Of a DNA stretch of 64,000 nt, positions 49,518-61,753 are shown one piece after another. Source of the DNA: Filosporella fistucella (taxonomy: Eukaryota; Ascomycota; Leotiomycetes; Helotiales); contig JAQJZZ010000019.1 of the NCBI GenBank assembly GCA_030077755.1, forward strand, positions 1,314,501-1,378,500, written 5' to 3'. The position numbers were made by a program, and so were the translations under genes. The notes below the pieces were generated by a model. It was not told the DNA's origin and did no database searches. It saw only the letters and a program-made list of their open reading frames with translations. Positions within the stretch are counted from its first letter, which is position 1. Each line of letters opens with the position of its first letter.

Positions 49518-50578
49518 ATGAGTAAGCTTCTTACCGTGTTTGGAGCAACAGGTCAACAAGGTGGTGCCTTGATAGACTATGTTCTTAACCACCCAGAATT
49601 ATCAGAACTCTTCACCCTTAGAGGCGTGACCAGAAATGTTTCTCAGCCGGCCGCTCTTTCTCTCACGAAGAAAGGGGTAGAAATGGTGCAAGTGAGTTTG
49701 AAGTCCCCTGGGTATTGGAGAAGCTTATGGTTCCAGGCGGATTTGAATGATCTGCAGTCTGTGGAGAAGGCTGTCGCCAAATCTCATGTAGTTTTTGGAG
49801 TAACAAACTGTAAGTTTCATTTCGAAACTCTTTGACACTGAACGGAGATAAATTGATGACTTGCAAATAGTCTGGGAAGAGGCATCCGCGGCTGTCGAAG
49901 TCAAACAAGGAAAGACTATAGCCGATGCGTCCGTCAAAGCCGGTGTAACGCAGCTTATATGGTCTTCCCTCCCTAGCGCAAGAGATATGACCTCAGGAAA
50001 GGTCACCGGCCCAGCCCATTTCGAGAGCAAAGCAAAGGTGGAGATCTACATCCGTAGTTTGCGCATCAAGAGCTTGTTTTTCATGCCCGGCTGGTTCATG
50101 CAGAATCAACTTTCTATGTTCAGGCCTCGACTGGTTCGTTGATCTACTTTAATACTTTTATCTCGACTACTAATTGCAAATCAAGGCCACTGATAATATA
50201 TACACATTCTCTATTCCATTCGCTCCCACAACTCCTATTCCACTGATTGACATTCGCGACACCGGAAAATTTCTCTTCCCAGCGCTTCTCAATCCCGACC
50301 TATACAACGGCAAAAGGTTCACCTGTGCAACTGCTTTTTATACACCGGCTGAGATGGTGGACACTTGGGCAAAAATAACCGGCAAGAAGGTGAAGCTTCA
50401 GTCACCAAACACTGGTTTGGTATCGCCAGAAGTGCAGGAAGATATTAATCAAACGGTCAAATATGGGGGATATTTTGGGGAGACCGGGCAGGGAGATCTA
50501 GCTTGGACTCTGGAACAGATCAGTGAGAAGCTGAAGAGTTGGGAATGTTTCGTGCAAGACAATGAGCCTTGGTTTTAG
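49518..50578 (+). CDS. NmrA-like NAD(P)-binding protein
   Basis: Four exons (49518-49691, 49737-49809, 49871-50133, 50186-50578) give 903 nt and 300 residues. The N-terminus (KLLTVFGATGQQGGALIDYV) is a dinucleotide-binding GxxGxxG Rossmann motif, followed by LRGVTRNVSQPAA. The later blocks VIWSSL-type (QLIWSSLPSARDMTSGK), HFESKAKVE and MPGWFMQN are typical of the NmrA/HSCARG group. These are atypical short-chain dehydrogenases that often act as redox sensors or transcription co-regulators. The canonical Tyr-x-x-x-Lys catalytic pair is not evident, which fits a sensor role. Intron positions were set by frame continuity. Confidence 0.88.
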
Positions 50579-50719
50579 ATCGTCTCAGAATTTCCGAGCA
50601 CTTACAGTTGCAATTGCTCCGGTACGTAGACTGGAATGGAATTGATGACTCTGAAAATCAAACCTGAATATCTGTGAATTTCATTGTTGCATACTGCCAA
50701 GAATAGAGCACTACAGCAT

Positions 50720-51960
50720 TTATTTCTGCCTCCCGTCATATTGCTTCCAGATCTCTTCAATCATTTCATGTCTCTTGACGGCCCATGCAAAATCCGGATA
50801 CCACTCACCCTTCCGGAAAGCTTCATATAATCTCGCAATATTATGAGCCTGTACCGGCAGCTCATCCCATTGATCTCGGTCTGGAGTCAAGACCTCAACT
50901 TTATCAGTCTTCTTGTCGCACACTTCGATCTTTGTGTCTAAATGGCCGACATTCATACTTCCATAAGCGGTGGTGAGACGAATTTCGCCATCGTCTCCTT
51001 GGATACGCCACTCAGCAGTTGGAGTACCTGGGAATGGTGAACCCCCTCTATGATGAATGGATATCGGTACTTCCGCTTCTCCCATTAAGCCTTGGATCAT
51101 CATTTGATCTGGGACTGTGTTTGGAACTTGTCTCTGGACAATTTGGTTGTCGTGGGCAGGATCAACAACATCTTTGAACGCGTGACGATTGGAAAGGAGA
51201 CTATTCCAGCTTTTGAACTCACCCAGAACTACAAATTCATTAGCGTCGCATAAATGATGGAGCAGTAGGTAGTTAAGAAGCCGACAACTTACCAGAAGTG
51301 AGAACCTCAATCTGATGTCCAACACGAATACTCACCAATTCACCACCAATCTTCCTATCTAGGAAGTATCTCACGTTCTTGACTTCAGTTGCACCACCAT
51401 TGCCTTCGGAGGAGAAAAAGGTGCTGGAAAGAACGTTTCCGATCCTTCCACTGTCAATTGTCTCCTTCATTTTCTTCGCGACAGATGAAAAAGCTCCTTG
51501 AATGCCAACAACAGTTTTGACATTGTGCTTGGCAGCGAGAGCGGTCATTTCCTTGGCTATCTCAAGGTTGCGCTCGAGAGGCCACTCCACATAGATTGAC
51601 TTGCCAGCAATTATACTTGGCTTAACTGTGAGGTAATGACGGTCAACGCGGACGCTGCAGACTACAAGATCGACGTCTGGATCTGCTGCAAGGTCTACCA
51701 GCATGTGAGTATCAACTTTTGGTTGGCACCGGGGAACGCTTACCTTCTGGATTCCCATAAGCTTTTGTTGATGGTGGTAACTTGTACTTCTCGATTGCTC
51801 TCTCCGCCGAACCGACGGAGCTATTCAATAGAGCGATGATTTCATAGTCTGAGGATGCTTGGAGGTAGGGAAGATGGGCGTTGGGTGTCCATGATACGCC
51901 TTCATACTCGTCAGTCGGCGCACCTGAGAGTCCGATGAGACCGACGCGGATGGGCGGCAT
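50720..51960 (-). CDS. Gfo/Idh/MocA oxidoreductase, Gal80-like
   Basis: Three exons (51744-51960, 51293-51694, 50720-51228) give 1128 nt and 375 residues. The start at MPPIRVGLIGLSGAPTDEYE begins the Rossmann fold. EDLAADPDVDLVVCSVRVDR, IYVEWPLERNLEIAKEM and VVGIQGAFSSVAKKMKE follow. The C-terminal domain includes YFLDRKIGGELVSI and TTAYGSMNVGHLDTKIEV. The blocks CSVRVD and VEWPL in place of a catalytic EKP motif match the Gal80-like subfamily. In yeast Gal80 represses the Zn2Cys6 activator Gal4. Filamentous-fungal Gal80-like proteins are numerous and mostly uncharacterised, so regulation or catalysis are both possible. It is transcribed convergently with the NmrA-like gene, 140 bp away. Confidence 0.87.
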
Positions 51961-53656
51961 AGCTATTGATGGTAGTTCCAGGAACCGGAAACAGTTATTC
52001 AAATCGTAAACCAAATGGAACAAAGGACGAAGCCGACGCGTGCAATGTAAATGGGAAGCAACATTCTACATTTTACAGGGAGCTTCCTGAAAATATTTAT
52101 GCTACTGAGTCCAGCGACCTCATTATTAATGCGAGTCGGAATGATATATCATCATTTCTCTGGTCAGCATTTGATTGGTTGGTCAGCATGACAGCATTTA
52201 GCCTCGTGCAAGTATCGAATAACAATCATAACTTACCACTCGAGCTCTTCGTGAAACCATCTAAGATTAGCAAGCACTGCTCGAGATTTCAGTACAGTAT
52301 TGTAATTATCCCTTCGCGTAGAGAACCGATTTGAAGATTGAGATACATTCCCCAAAATTTGGGTATTCTGGTTCCACGCACGCTTAAACGAACTCTCTCC
52401 TTTTTCTCATCAGTCAGCCACCCCCAAAAATAACAAATGGAGAAGTTGTATGCTTGAAACCAATCATACATATTTCGAAAACGTGACTGAGTAAAAATAC
52501 TGGTTGTTATCCTGAATCAAAAAACGTTTACTCTTTTTCTTGAAATCAAATATCAAGACCTGAAAAAGCTATCAGGTAAGATTTTGACTATGAGGTCAAG
52601 ATGTGACCTTACTAAACTCGCTATCCTACTTGTAGCCCAAGATGTAAGAAATTATATTTCAGCTTTTAGGACTGCTCGGATTGGGTCTAGCATGAAATAT
52701 CAGCGAATTCTAGAATCCTGTGTCTATGTTGAGAAGATTATTTATATGAAGTATGATATGCATCCTAATTGTGCTGCTGAGGATTCGCTAGCTCCTATTT
52801 GAGGAATGGTAACTGATCGCAGAGTGCGAGAATGCGGTATGAATATAAAGGAGAGAAAAATAAGACATCTTGAATTCTCGATGGTAGTATATAATTGACT
52901 CGTAATGCTTCAGCCAATAAGAGATTCACTTCCTAATCGAGAAAGGTCGCCAAAAGGTCAATGCCATGGAAGATAGCCATCCGATCTTATGCTTATGTGA
53001 TTAAGCTTTCATCTCTCTCATTGGCCTAAAACCAATGAGATGTTACTTACTTACCTAGATGTACGTACCCATGAAAGAGAAAAACATTCAGCTCGTCTAG
53101 AGCAGTTGTCAAGTTGATTAGATGAAGCTATTACGCTGTAGATGAATAACATCCTAGGATCGTGTCAGCTTACTTACTTGGCAGCATACATTATACAATG
53201 CAGCCGCCTGAATGTACCTCAAGTAACATCACTTACCTAAGAATTGCTCATGAAATCAACCAAACTTTCGAGATCGTTCATTTCGGATACATTCATACCT
53301 ATGAGATGCCAGGAATCGGACTTCGAGCACCTGGTGATGTTTGTCTCAACAAGCTTTGGGGCTGGAGACGAGCTGAGAGTGGTAAGTGAGTGGAAGGGGT
53401 AACTGAATCGAGGAAGGAGCTTAATCCCAAGGATGATTGATGTCTGCTTTTGCGATAGTGGGCTGAGGAAGAGAGAGAGAAGGGGGAAGAGAGCGAAGGA
53501 GTATATAAACTCGAATACTCCTTTTGAAAGACGAAAACTGTTCACAAACATCTCATTCATCTCATCCCCATTCCCTCCTCCAATCTACATATTCTAAACA
53601 ACCAAGTTCTCTCCAACTTTTCAACTACTCCCAAATATCCTCCTCAAAACACAAAA
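51961..53656. other. Gene-poor spacer with promoter of secreted protein
   Basis: About 1.7 kb. Small frames (for example 52584-52802) show no motif. Near the right end tatataaa at 53502-53509 is about 148 nt upstream of the ATG at 53657 and is followed by a CT-rich leader, a typical arrangement for a highly expressed fungal secreted-protein gene. A purine-rich run (gagagagagaagggggaagagag) sits just before it. Confidence 0.5.
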
Positions 53657-54292
53657 ATGCGTCTCTCAATCCTCCCCCTTATCTCCCTCCTCATCTCCGC
53701 TCCGCTTACCCAGGCTTGCATCCGCGTGCACACAAAAGCGAATTACTCTCCTCTCTTCGGTGACGGCATCACGGTCAAGATCTACGACGACAATTTCTTT
53801 GTCGAGCAACAGCACCAAAGTCATCGTGGTGCTAATAGCGAGACGCACTGGACGTTTCATTTTGGAGGCGGACATCATGTTGAGGTGTGGAATAGTGGGA
53901 AGTCGGGACGTGTTTGGTTGGATAGTAAGTACAAGTCTTTTTCGCTTCTCAATAAAACTCGTCTCTTCTGAGGTTGAGATAAACGAGATGAGAGGATAAA
54001 GAGTGAGGCAGATACAAAACTGGAAAGAATCATAAATGGGGCAGTGATAACAAGATTGGTTGCCAATCATTCTCCGCCTCCAGCAAAAAGAGAACACTAT
54101 ATCCCACAAAACGGAAGCTAATATTTCTCTCCCACAGACGGCTGGAAAGCAAATCTTATCCGCAGAGACACCCTCTTCGAAGATGAATGCGAGGCTGAGA
54201 CTGAAGGGGGCTGTAAATTGCATGCCACGCATTATACAAGTTGTCTAGATGACAACTTCGGGAACTGTGGCAATTTTCACTGTGGGCTTTGA
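53657..54292 (+). CDS. Small secreted six-cysteine protein (effector-like)
   Basis: Two exons (53657-53924 and 54138-54292) give 423 nt and 140 residues. A signal peptide (MRLSILPLISLLISAPLTQA) is followed by CIRVHTKANYSPLFGDGI and a beta-like, histidine-rich stretch (HWTFHFGGGHHVEVW). The C-terminal half carries clustered cysteines: FEDECEAE, GGCK, TSCLDD, GNCG and a final FHCGL, making six in the mature chain. The 213-nt intron is long for this window, but donor gtaagt and acceptor cccacag are good and restore WLDNGWKANLIRRD in frame. No family is recognised. Secretion and cysteine pattern suggest an apoplastic small protein. Confidence 0.8.
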
Positions 54293-55007
54293 GCGGAGAA
54301 GTGCCTGATGGATAGGTATAGAGAAATGAATTTTGGAGGCTGGGTGTGGAGTAGCTAGAACACAAATGGACGGGTGTATAAGACGGTGGATATCGGGGGT
54401 TACTTTTCTTCTTGATCGACTTTTTTGCTTGGCTTTTGGCCGTTGGAAGGGTGGACGCAGGTATTAATTGAATGCTATGTAGAGCTAGGATCATACCGTT
54501 TGACCTCTTCGTAGTCCAATTTTCGTAGTATTTAAGTGTGCACAGGTTCAGAGAGTGCGTTCGAGTTTAAGGTGGGAAATGCATTTCATCAATTTCAATA
54601 TACCGAGTGTGCTATTGGAATTGTGATATGTGAGGTGTGTGAAGGTCGGCAGTGCACTGCATGCAGAGTCGTTGTCGAGAATTGAGAAATCACCATGAAC
54701 GAGCGAGCTATTTGTTACTTAGCAAGAGCTACATGTTTATTTTAATATCATTTCTCGTAGCTATGTAAGCTCAGTCGAATGGAAAACCACCCCCAGCAAA
54801 GTCTACCCGCTGTCTGGAGCGGGAGACAGCAGTACGCACGTCTATCTTTTTGATAGGAAAAACAGAACACTTATAACCTTATACACCATAATCCCAACGC
54901 CTCTCCTGATAGAGTTCTTCAATAGCCAGGCCCCCCGCTAAATTGAAATGAAAACGATTAAAAAAAAGTGTAAAAGGCCGAAGGTGAGACACATAATTGA
55001 CAGCTAG
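54293..55007. other. Convergent 3' spacer
   Basis: About 715 bp between the secreted-protein gene and the 3' end of RAD16. No gene, and no repeat beyond simple A-runs. Confidence 0.35.
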
Positions 55008-58000
55008 TTAGTTTCCACGGAACAGGAACTGCATGTCCTCTGGTGTCAAGCTCTCCATAGCAGCATCATCGGAATTGATCGTAGAATTGATCATATTGGC
55101 CTTCTTTTCCTGCAACAACACCATACGGGACTCAACAGAATCTTCGATACACAATCGAGTAATGGAGCAAGGACGAGCTTGCCCGATGCGATGGCAACGA
55201 TCCGCACTCTGCCATTCGGCAGCTGGATTCCACCAAGGATCGACAATGAAGACTTTGGAGGCCTCTGTGAGATTAAGCGCAACACCACCAGCCTTCAAGG
55301 ACACCAGAAAGCATTCAACGTTGACGTCGGTCATGAAATGATTGATTGATGCTTGACGTTGAGCAGGCGTCATAGAACCATCCAACATGACAGTGGTGAT
55401 ACCTGCACGTCGAAGACGCCATTCCACAAGTTGAAGCATAGTCGTGAATTGACTGAAGATGATTGACTTGTGAGACATATTTTTAGAACGAAGTTCGTGA
55501 AGATCATGAACCAAAGCCTCAATCTTGGAGCTGGATGTCCAATTCTCCATCTTAATTCTGTTGATGATGGAAGATTTCTTGACTTGTTGCTCATCTTGCT
55601 CAATATCTGGTTGTTCAAGATCAATGCTAAGCTTGATGTGACAAGTAGGACAGTCGGGGGTTTCATCTACAAATTGTTAGCGCATGTTATGTGAGGGTTG
55701 AAGTTACATACCAGAAGCGTGCATATAATTCTTTGCACATTCACGACAGAAGTCATGCTTGCAAGCAGAACGGATTGCCTCCTCGGCTGTCTCGTCACAA
55801 ATACAGCAGACCAAGACATTTTGTCCACCTTCGCCATTCTTTTTCAGAATCAAATCAGGATGATCTGCGACTTGGCGCATTTGCATGATAAGACCGAAGA
55901 TGTTGGCATAATTGTTGAGCAAAACACCTTGAGCAACGTAGGTTTCGAATTTGCGAGTGCCGTTGTTCATGATGCTTCCTGCGAAATCGTTCTCCTCCTC
56001 GCCAAAGAATTGACGATCCACATAAATTTCCTTTGCAGGAAGTTCCATGGCAGACGAATGATCACGCTTGACACGACGAAGCATGAATCGATCGGTAAGG
56101 ATTCGAAGCTTGCGGAATGCCTCCTTACCAGGTCCCTTGTTACCGAATTTTTGAATTGGATTAAGAAGTTCCTGGTTGAAGACGGAGACATGCTGCATTC
56201 CAGAGTGATTACAACCGGTGCAACGATTGTCGGCATTCATCTCCCAATTGAGGGCCGAACAAGGGCATTGTTTACAGAAATAACAAGCAAATGGTTTGAT
56301 GTCGAGGAACCGGACAAGGGAAAAGAATTCACCAATGCGATTTTGAAGAGGTGTACCAGACAAACACCACTTGTGGGCTGCTTTCAGCGCGAAGCAAGCT
56401 TTGGCGGAACCAGTTGTTCGAGTCTGAGAGGGTTAGTATAATGTGCAATAGGATAGGGGTTGATAAGATACCTTGATATTGTGTGCCTCGTCTAGAATGA
56501 CCCGATGGAAATCAATCTGATGAATAACACTCTTCTCCTTGTGAAGCCCAGTCTTACGCTTGAAACCCTTTTCTTGCTTTCTATACATAGACTCCAAACT
56601 GTTGTATGACATGAGAATTACATTAAACTTTTGCAACTCCTTCACAGTGACGCCTTTTGTCTGAGCGTTGGTGCCATGGAAGACAAAGGTTTTCAATGTA
56701 CCGTCCGTATAGCTTGCAATTTCCTGTTGCCATTGCATGAGAGCGACAGGTGGAATAAGAACAAGGGACGGTTGCTTTGCTGGCCAATCTGACATGATAA
56801 GAGAGACAGCTTGAATCGTCTTTCCCATACCCATCTCGTCACCAAGTAAACCGCCACCCCATGCAGTCTTCTCCATAGCTCGCATCCATGCAACACCTTC
56901 GAGCTGGAAAGGTTTCAATTCACGATTGATGTTCTTTGGCTGTTCAATGGTGACAGAACCAATCTTGGGAAGATTCTCCAGATCTTGCCACATGGTATGC
57001 AGCTCGGGGTGGTGTGCCTCAAGTCTAAGACGTTCTTTCCGAGCTCTACGAGTTCCTTGCTCTTCTAGACGGTTGATGATTTGCCGCCCGTTTCGTCTAC
57101 GTCGAAGCGCTTGTGTGGATCGAGCCGGGACGGTGACACTTGATTGAACAGGACCTGAGATAGAGATCTCATCGGACGACAGATCTGAGTCAAGGTCCTC
57201 CGAAAGTAGTTCCAGGTCGCTGTCATCGCTATCACTGACCATCGGACTGTTCACATCTGTGAGTGCTGAGCTGAGTGAAGTTGTGGTATCCTCCCTCTTC
57301 AGCTTTGATGGAGCTGACTTGGAAAAGTGCGGCGACGTGGTTGTAGTAGCTTTTGCAGGGCGACCTCGGCGAATTGGAGTGGACTTTGCACTTGTCTTGA
57401 CCAAGGCTTTTCCTTTACCGCGTGATGAGAACGTGAAAAGAGGTTCATCGTCGGAATCAGCATCAGAGTCGACAATTTCAGAGAGAACAGAGTCGTCCGA
57501 ATCGTAGATCACAGTCGCTTTGCCTTTGCCCTTTGAGGTGAAAGTGATACCATTAGACCCACTGGCTGTGAGCTCCACCTTTGGCCGCTTTGCTAGCCGG
57601 GGAGAGAAATTACTCATTTCAAACCCTTCATCCTCGAAATTAGATGCGAAATCGATTTTGGGTAGAATCTTTTGTGCCTTGCGTGGAGTACGTCGAGGAG
57701 CCATATAATCAGAAGGACCCGCCATAGACTCCGCAGCACGGTCTTCCTCGTCTTGCAAGGCGCGAGCTAGCTGTGCATCTGGGCTCTCATCCTCATCGTC
57801 ATCGTCTGAATCGAGAACAAGTCTCTTGCGCTTAGATGAGTTCATGGAGAGTTTGCTGTTGCGAAGTGCAGCTGCCCTTGCAACAGCGTCAACAGCTGGG
57901 GTAGGAATGTCCACATTCATGGTTGTACGACGGCTTCTCCTTGTAGATGTTGACTTTATGATGTCTGCTGGAGTGGCCACAGCACTCGTCCCGGGTGTTG

Positions 58001-58404
58001 AGTATCCGCTGCTCTCGTTGTCGATAGAAGTTGAGACGGAAGACAATGAGTACCGTCCGTTGTTTGTTTGTTTTTGTGTGCCTGAACGGTTCCCTAACGT
58101 AGAGGGCTCGGGCAAGTCGCTTTCAGAATCTTCGAGGTCGTACGCTGTGTAGGCGGATCTGAGTTTGGATGTGGAAGGTTTGGAAGTGGCTCGAGTCGTT
58201 GCTTTTATAGCTAGAGAATGTGTCAGGACGAGAACCACAGCAGTGAATGGGAAGATGTAAAAAGCGAAATATCTGCTGTGAATGGCATTGACTGAAAGCC
58301 AGTGAAAAATACTCACACGAAGATCTCGAACTTGCAGCGCTGCTGGTGAGGCTATCCGCCTTCCTAGGTCTGCCTCTTCCTCTGGGGGTTGTAGTTGGAG
58401 GCAT
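55008..58404 (-). CDS. RAD16: Rad16, SWI/SNF-type ATPase with RING finger for nucleotide excision repair
   Basis: With Rad7 it forms the yeast NEF4 damage-recognition complex used in global-genome nucleotide excision repair of non-transcribed DNA. Exons 58317-58404, 56472-58210, 55712-56423 and 55008-55666 give 3198 nt and 1065 residues. A disordered Ser/Asp/Arg-rich N-terminus with basic patches ([11 protein letters not shown]) precedes the Snf2 helicase. Walker A is GDEMGMGKT, Walker B is LDEAHNIK (DEAH), and motif III follows as [11 protein letters not shown]. The Rad16-type cysteine insert reads CYFCKQCPC...[11 protein letters not shown]. The RING finger sits inside the helicase (CCICDET...[10 protein letters not shown]...CPTCH). 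The helicase C-lobe ends with DRCHRIGQ and the terminus [10 protein letters not shown]. The domain set is complete and intact. RAD7 is divergently transcribed next to it. Confidence 0.96.
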
Positions 58405-59113
58405 TGTGATGCTGGGAGTCGTGCAAGGCTGAGGTAGTGGTATAACACTTTTGCAAAGGAGATGCCCTCCAATGCGAAGAATTGTAGCCTATGTTGTGAA
58501 GTTCGAACTTGAGATAAATTCCCCGAAGTGGGCAGGTTGCGGCAGGCTGAGAGATAGATATGGGTACCTGCGATAGGCGAAAGAGCTGTTATCGAGAACG
58601 GAAGGAGGTCGAGACCAAGTTGAAATTCGAATTGCTAAGAAAACCGCAGGAACGAACAATCGAGTAATAACACAGGTTTATATCACGTCTCCTTTGTGAA
58701 ATTATTGTTGTTGAATCACGATTTTGATTCCCAATTACATTCAGGAGAAGGGAAGGGAAGTAAGAAATCGGGGCAACGCCACTCCATGAAAATCACTTAA
58801 CGCGCCAAGTACCAGTTTACGCCTAATCACATGATCACGGAGCACGGCGATTGGCTGCCTCAAGAGCTTTTCGCGTAAAGTGGAATTTCCTAACGCGCCG
58901 TTCTTATCGACTATCGGAGTTAAACACCGTTAGGCTGAGGACTCCTTTTCAACAAACACCAGCACCGTCCGGTATCTACTGCTTTTGATCACCTTTTCCA
59001 TACCACGCGCTGAAAAAAGATTTTGAAGTCTGCCACCGTCCGAGAGCTCTTTCGTTTTGAAGCAAGCTGTACAGCAATTTACCTGGAGAACAAGAGGCAA
59101 ATAAGGCACTACG
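58405..59113. promoter_or_regulatory. Shared intergenic promoter of RAD16 and RAD7
   Basis: The 709-bp region between the two divergent repair genes must carry both promoters and leaders. Two identical nonamers taacgcgcc occur at 58798-58806 and 58891-58899, with ttttcgcg between them. They contain the CGCGCC core seen in MCB/E2F-like G1/S elements. Their function here is inference. Confidence 0.6.
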
Positions 59114-61151
59114 ATGTATGGATTTCCATAGAGCCTTCACAGCTATCTTTCTAACTCCTTCACAGGTCTAACACTCCAAATCCAACAAATCCGGCTCAAA
59201 GAGCTGCTCGCGCAATTCGTGGACCGTATGATACCCCTCTTCCCTTCCAGTTCATATTGACCCCGCTATAGGCAGTCTGCTTTGACCGATTTCCTGGCAG
59301 TAAGCTCGCATATCCACTTCAATCATATTGGCAACTGACATTTTCAGTCCCACAATATCAGTGCCAACCAGATTCGACAAGATGCAGATGCTCGACGAGC
59401 TGCTGCATTAGCTTCACAAGCTGCAGCGGACGGTGATTCCTCAAATGCTCCCTCTCCTTCCGCAGAACCCGAGCCTGCGCCCATACGTCGAAATGAAAGC
59501 AAAGCACAAGCTGCGAAGAGGAAAAAAGAGGAAGAGGTATGCATACTGAACGTGATTGGGGCCAGTAACTAAAATCACACAGAAAGCGATAGCCAAGATC
59601 AAAGCTTCGAAGCAATTTCAACGTCGACGCAAATGGGCAGGCTCCGACGATGACATTACAGATGAAGATGAAGCTGCAAGAGCCATCTTTGAGGAGAGTA
59701 TGGCGCCTCTACCAGGTCAAATGGAGAACTGCGAAATCTGTGAGAAGAGATTTAGTGTCACCGGATATAGTCGAGCAGGTCCAGATGGAGGATTACTATG
59801 TGCAAAATGTTCGAAAGATCTTGACAAGGAAGAAGGAGCTGCAAAGAAGAAGAGGAAGACTGCTCAAGGTCGCGCCAGAAGACAAATTCAAAGTAATCTG
59901 CTTGATGGAATTTATCCCGGAGCAAAAGACCTAATGACAATCTGCATCGAAACACTAGCACGAAATGTCGACCTTGCAGAGGATTTGGGTGATCTGCCAG
60001 CCCCGTTGGTCGACAAACTTTCTGGTATCATATCCAAGAAGAGATTGATGAATCCGACAACCCTCAATCTGTTCCTTCGACCTGGTGCTGATACAGTTAC
60101 TGTATTCGATGGAGCGAAATTGTCTTCCGACGATTACATCAGAATCTTCCAGATTGTTCCAACAGTTAAACATCTTCGTCTTCGTAATGCAGTCCAATTC
60201 AAGAACAAGGTTATGGATCATCTTCTGGCAACTGTGGTCGAGCTGGAAAGCCTCAGCCTCCATGGAGCGAATCTCATTGATGATGATCATTGGACCCAAT
60301 ACCTTGAAATTAAGGGAATGCACCTTAAGTCCTTGAAGATCTATTACAATGATGGATCTTTTGGAGATGAACAGGTATCAATGCTTCCTACAACATCTCC
60401 CGATTTGAAACGACTCAAAATCGTTCACAATCAAAAGGTTACAGATGCTGGTTTAGCGCCAATTGGTGATTTGAAGCACCTTCAACACTTGAGCCTAGAG
60501 CTGTACAATAAAGGTATCGAGGCAGCGCCCTATGTCGAGATAGTCAAGAAGCTTGGTAAAAATCTTCGAACTGTTTCCTTCGCCACTATTCCATATCTCA
60601 ACGACAGTGTCTTGTCAGCTATCCATCAAAACTGTCGCAACATCTCCAAACTTCGGCTCACTGACAATCAAACTTTTACCGATCAAGGTTTCGCAGATCT
60701 ATTCAACGATTGGCGCAATCCATCTCTGATCTTCGTCGACCTCCACAAATGCAGACACATCGATGCTTCTCAACCTCGTGAAAATCTTGATGGCATTGGT
60801 TTCGCATCTGCTGGTTTCGAGGCTTTGATGAAACATTCTGGTTCCACTCTCAAGCATTTGAATATTCACTCCTGTCGTCATATCTCTCTAGAAGCCTTCG
60901 AAGCTGTATTTGCACCAGGCAACACTTACCCAGAGCTCCTCCAAATTGATGTCAGTTTCTGTCAATCAGTCAACGATTTTGTAGTTGGTTTAATATTCCG
61001 AGCCTGTCCAAATTTGAAGACATTGAAGGTGTTTGGCGATTTTGGCGTTAGGGATGTCCGGGTTCCAAAAGGAAAGATATTAATAGGGGTACCGAACGCG
61101 ATGGGAATGCAGATTGAGGGCACTGAAGATGGCGATGGAAGATTTATCTAG
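59114..61151 (+). CDS. RAD7: Rad7, LRR protein of the NEF4 repair complex
   Basis: Rad7 is the leucine-rich-repeat partner of Rad16 and also an adaptor of a cullin-type ubiquitin ligase in yeast. My model joins 59114-59115, 59166-59225, 59272-59299, 59348-59536 and 59583-61151: 1848 nt, 615 residues. The ATG is split by the first intron (AT, then G), giving MSNTPNPTNPAQRAARAIRG, which is the typical fungal start. A basic coiled stretch (RRNESKAQAAKRKKEEE) precedes a C4 zinc motif (CEICEKRF...CAKCSKDL). From about residue 200 leucine-rich repeats run to the end (LKRLKIVHNQKVTDAGLAPI, LDLHKC-like FVDLHKCRHID, LKHLNIHSCRHISLEAF). All parts are intact. Confidence 0.93.
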
Positions 61152-61753
61152 GTGGTTGATGAATCCAGAGGCACAGTATAGACAATGATAATGACGGGCA
61201 TGAATATGTATAGGACTGGGGAAAAGGATGGAGTCTGGTTTACTGGGTGGTGGCGATTTATTGGCGTTGCATTACTCTGGCTTCTATACGCAATCAATTG
61301 CAGAATATGAATAGTTCTTCTTTACATCCGTCGTCCATCTATTTTGATACGTGTTCACCATTGTACTAACTTCAGCGAGAGAGAATTCAGCCCTGATAGA
61401 ATTTATTGAACAATTATAGAATAGCGAGCGAGCCTCGAGCACCTCTGGAGATTTAAGCGTTGAACCCCGAATCTACAAACGGCTCAAAAGTGACAGCACT
61501 GCCGCACTTCTGCGGTGCCAAATCTACCTGTTTGATAGTACGGTATGGATATACTAATTCTTCATTCTCCAATAGTCAATCTAAATACCATTATGTCCCC
61601 CAATACCCTGTGAAAACGAGATTAACTCCTCAATTTTGAACTATGAAAATCTAAACACCAAAGAGCAAACTCTTTCGAGATGCTGAACTACTTAACGCCC
61701 CTTCGTTCCTTAACGCCTCCAAACTCCTACCTACAACGACTCCCAAAACCAAG

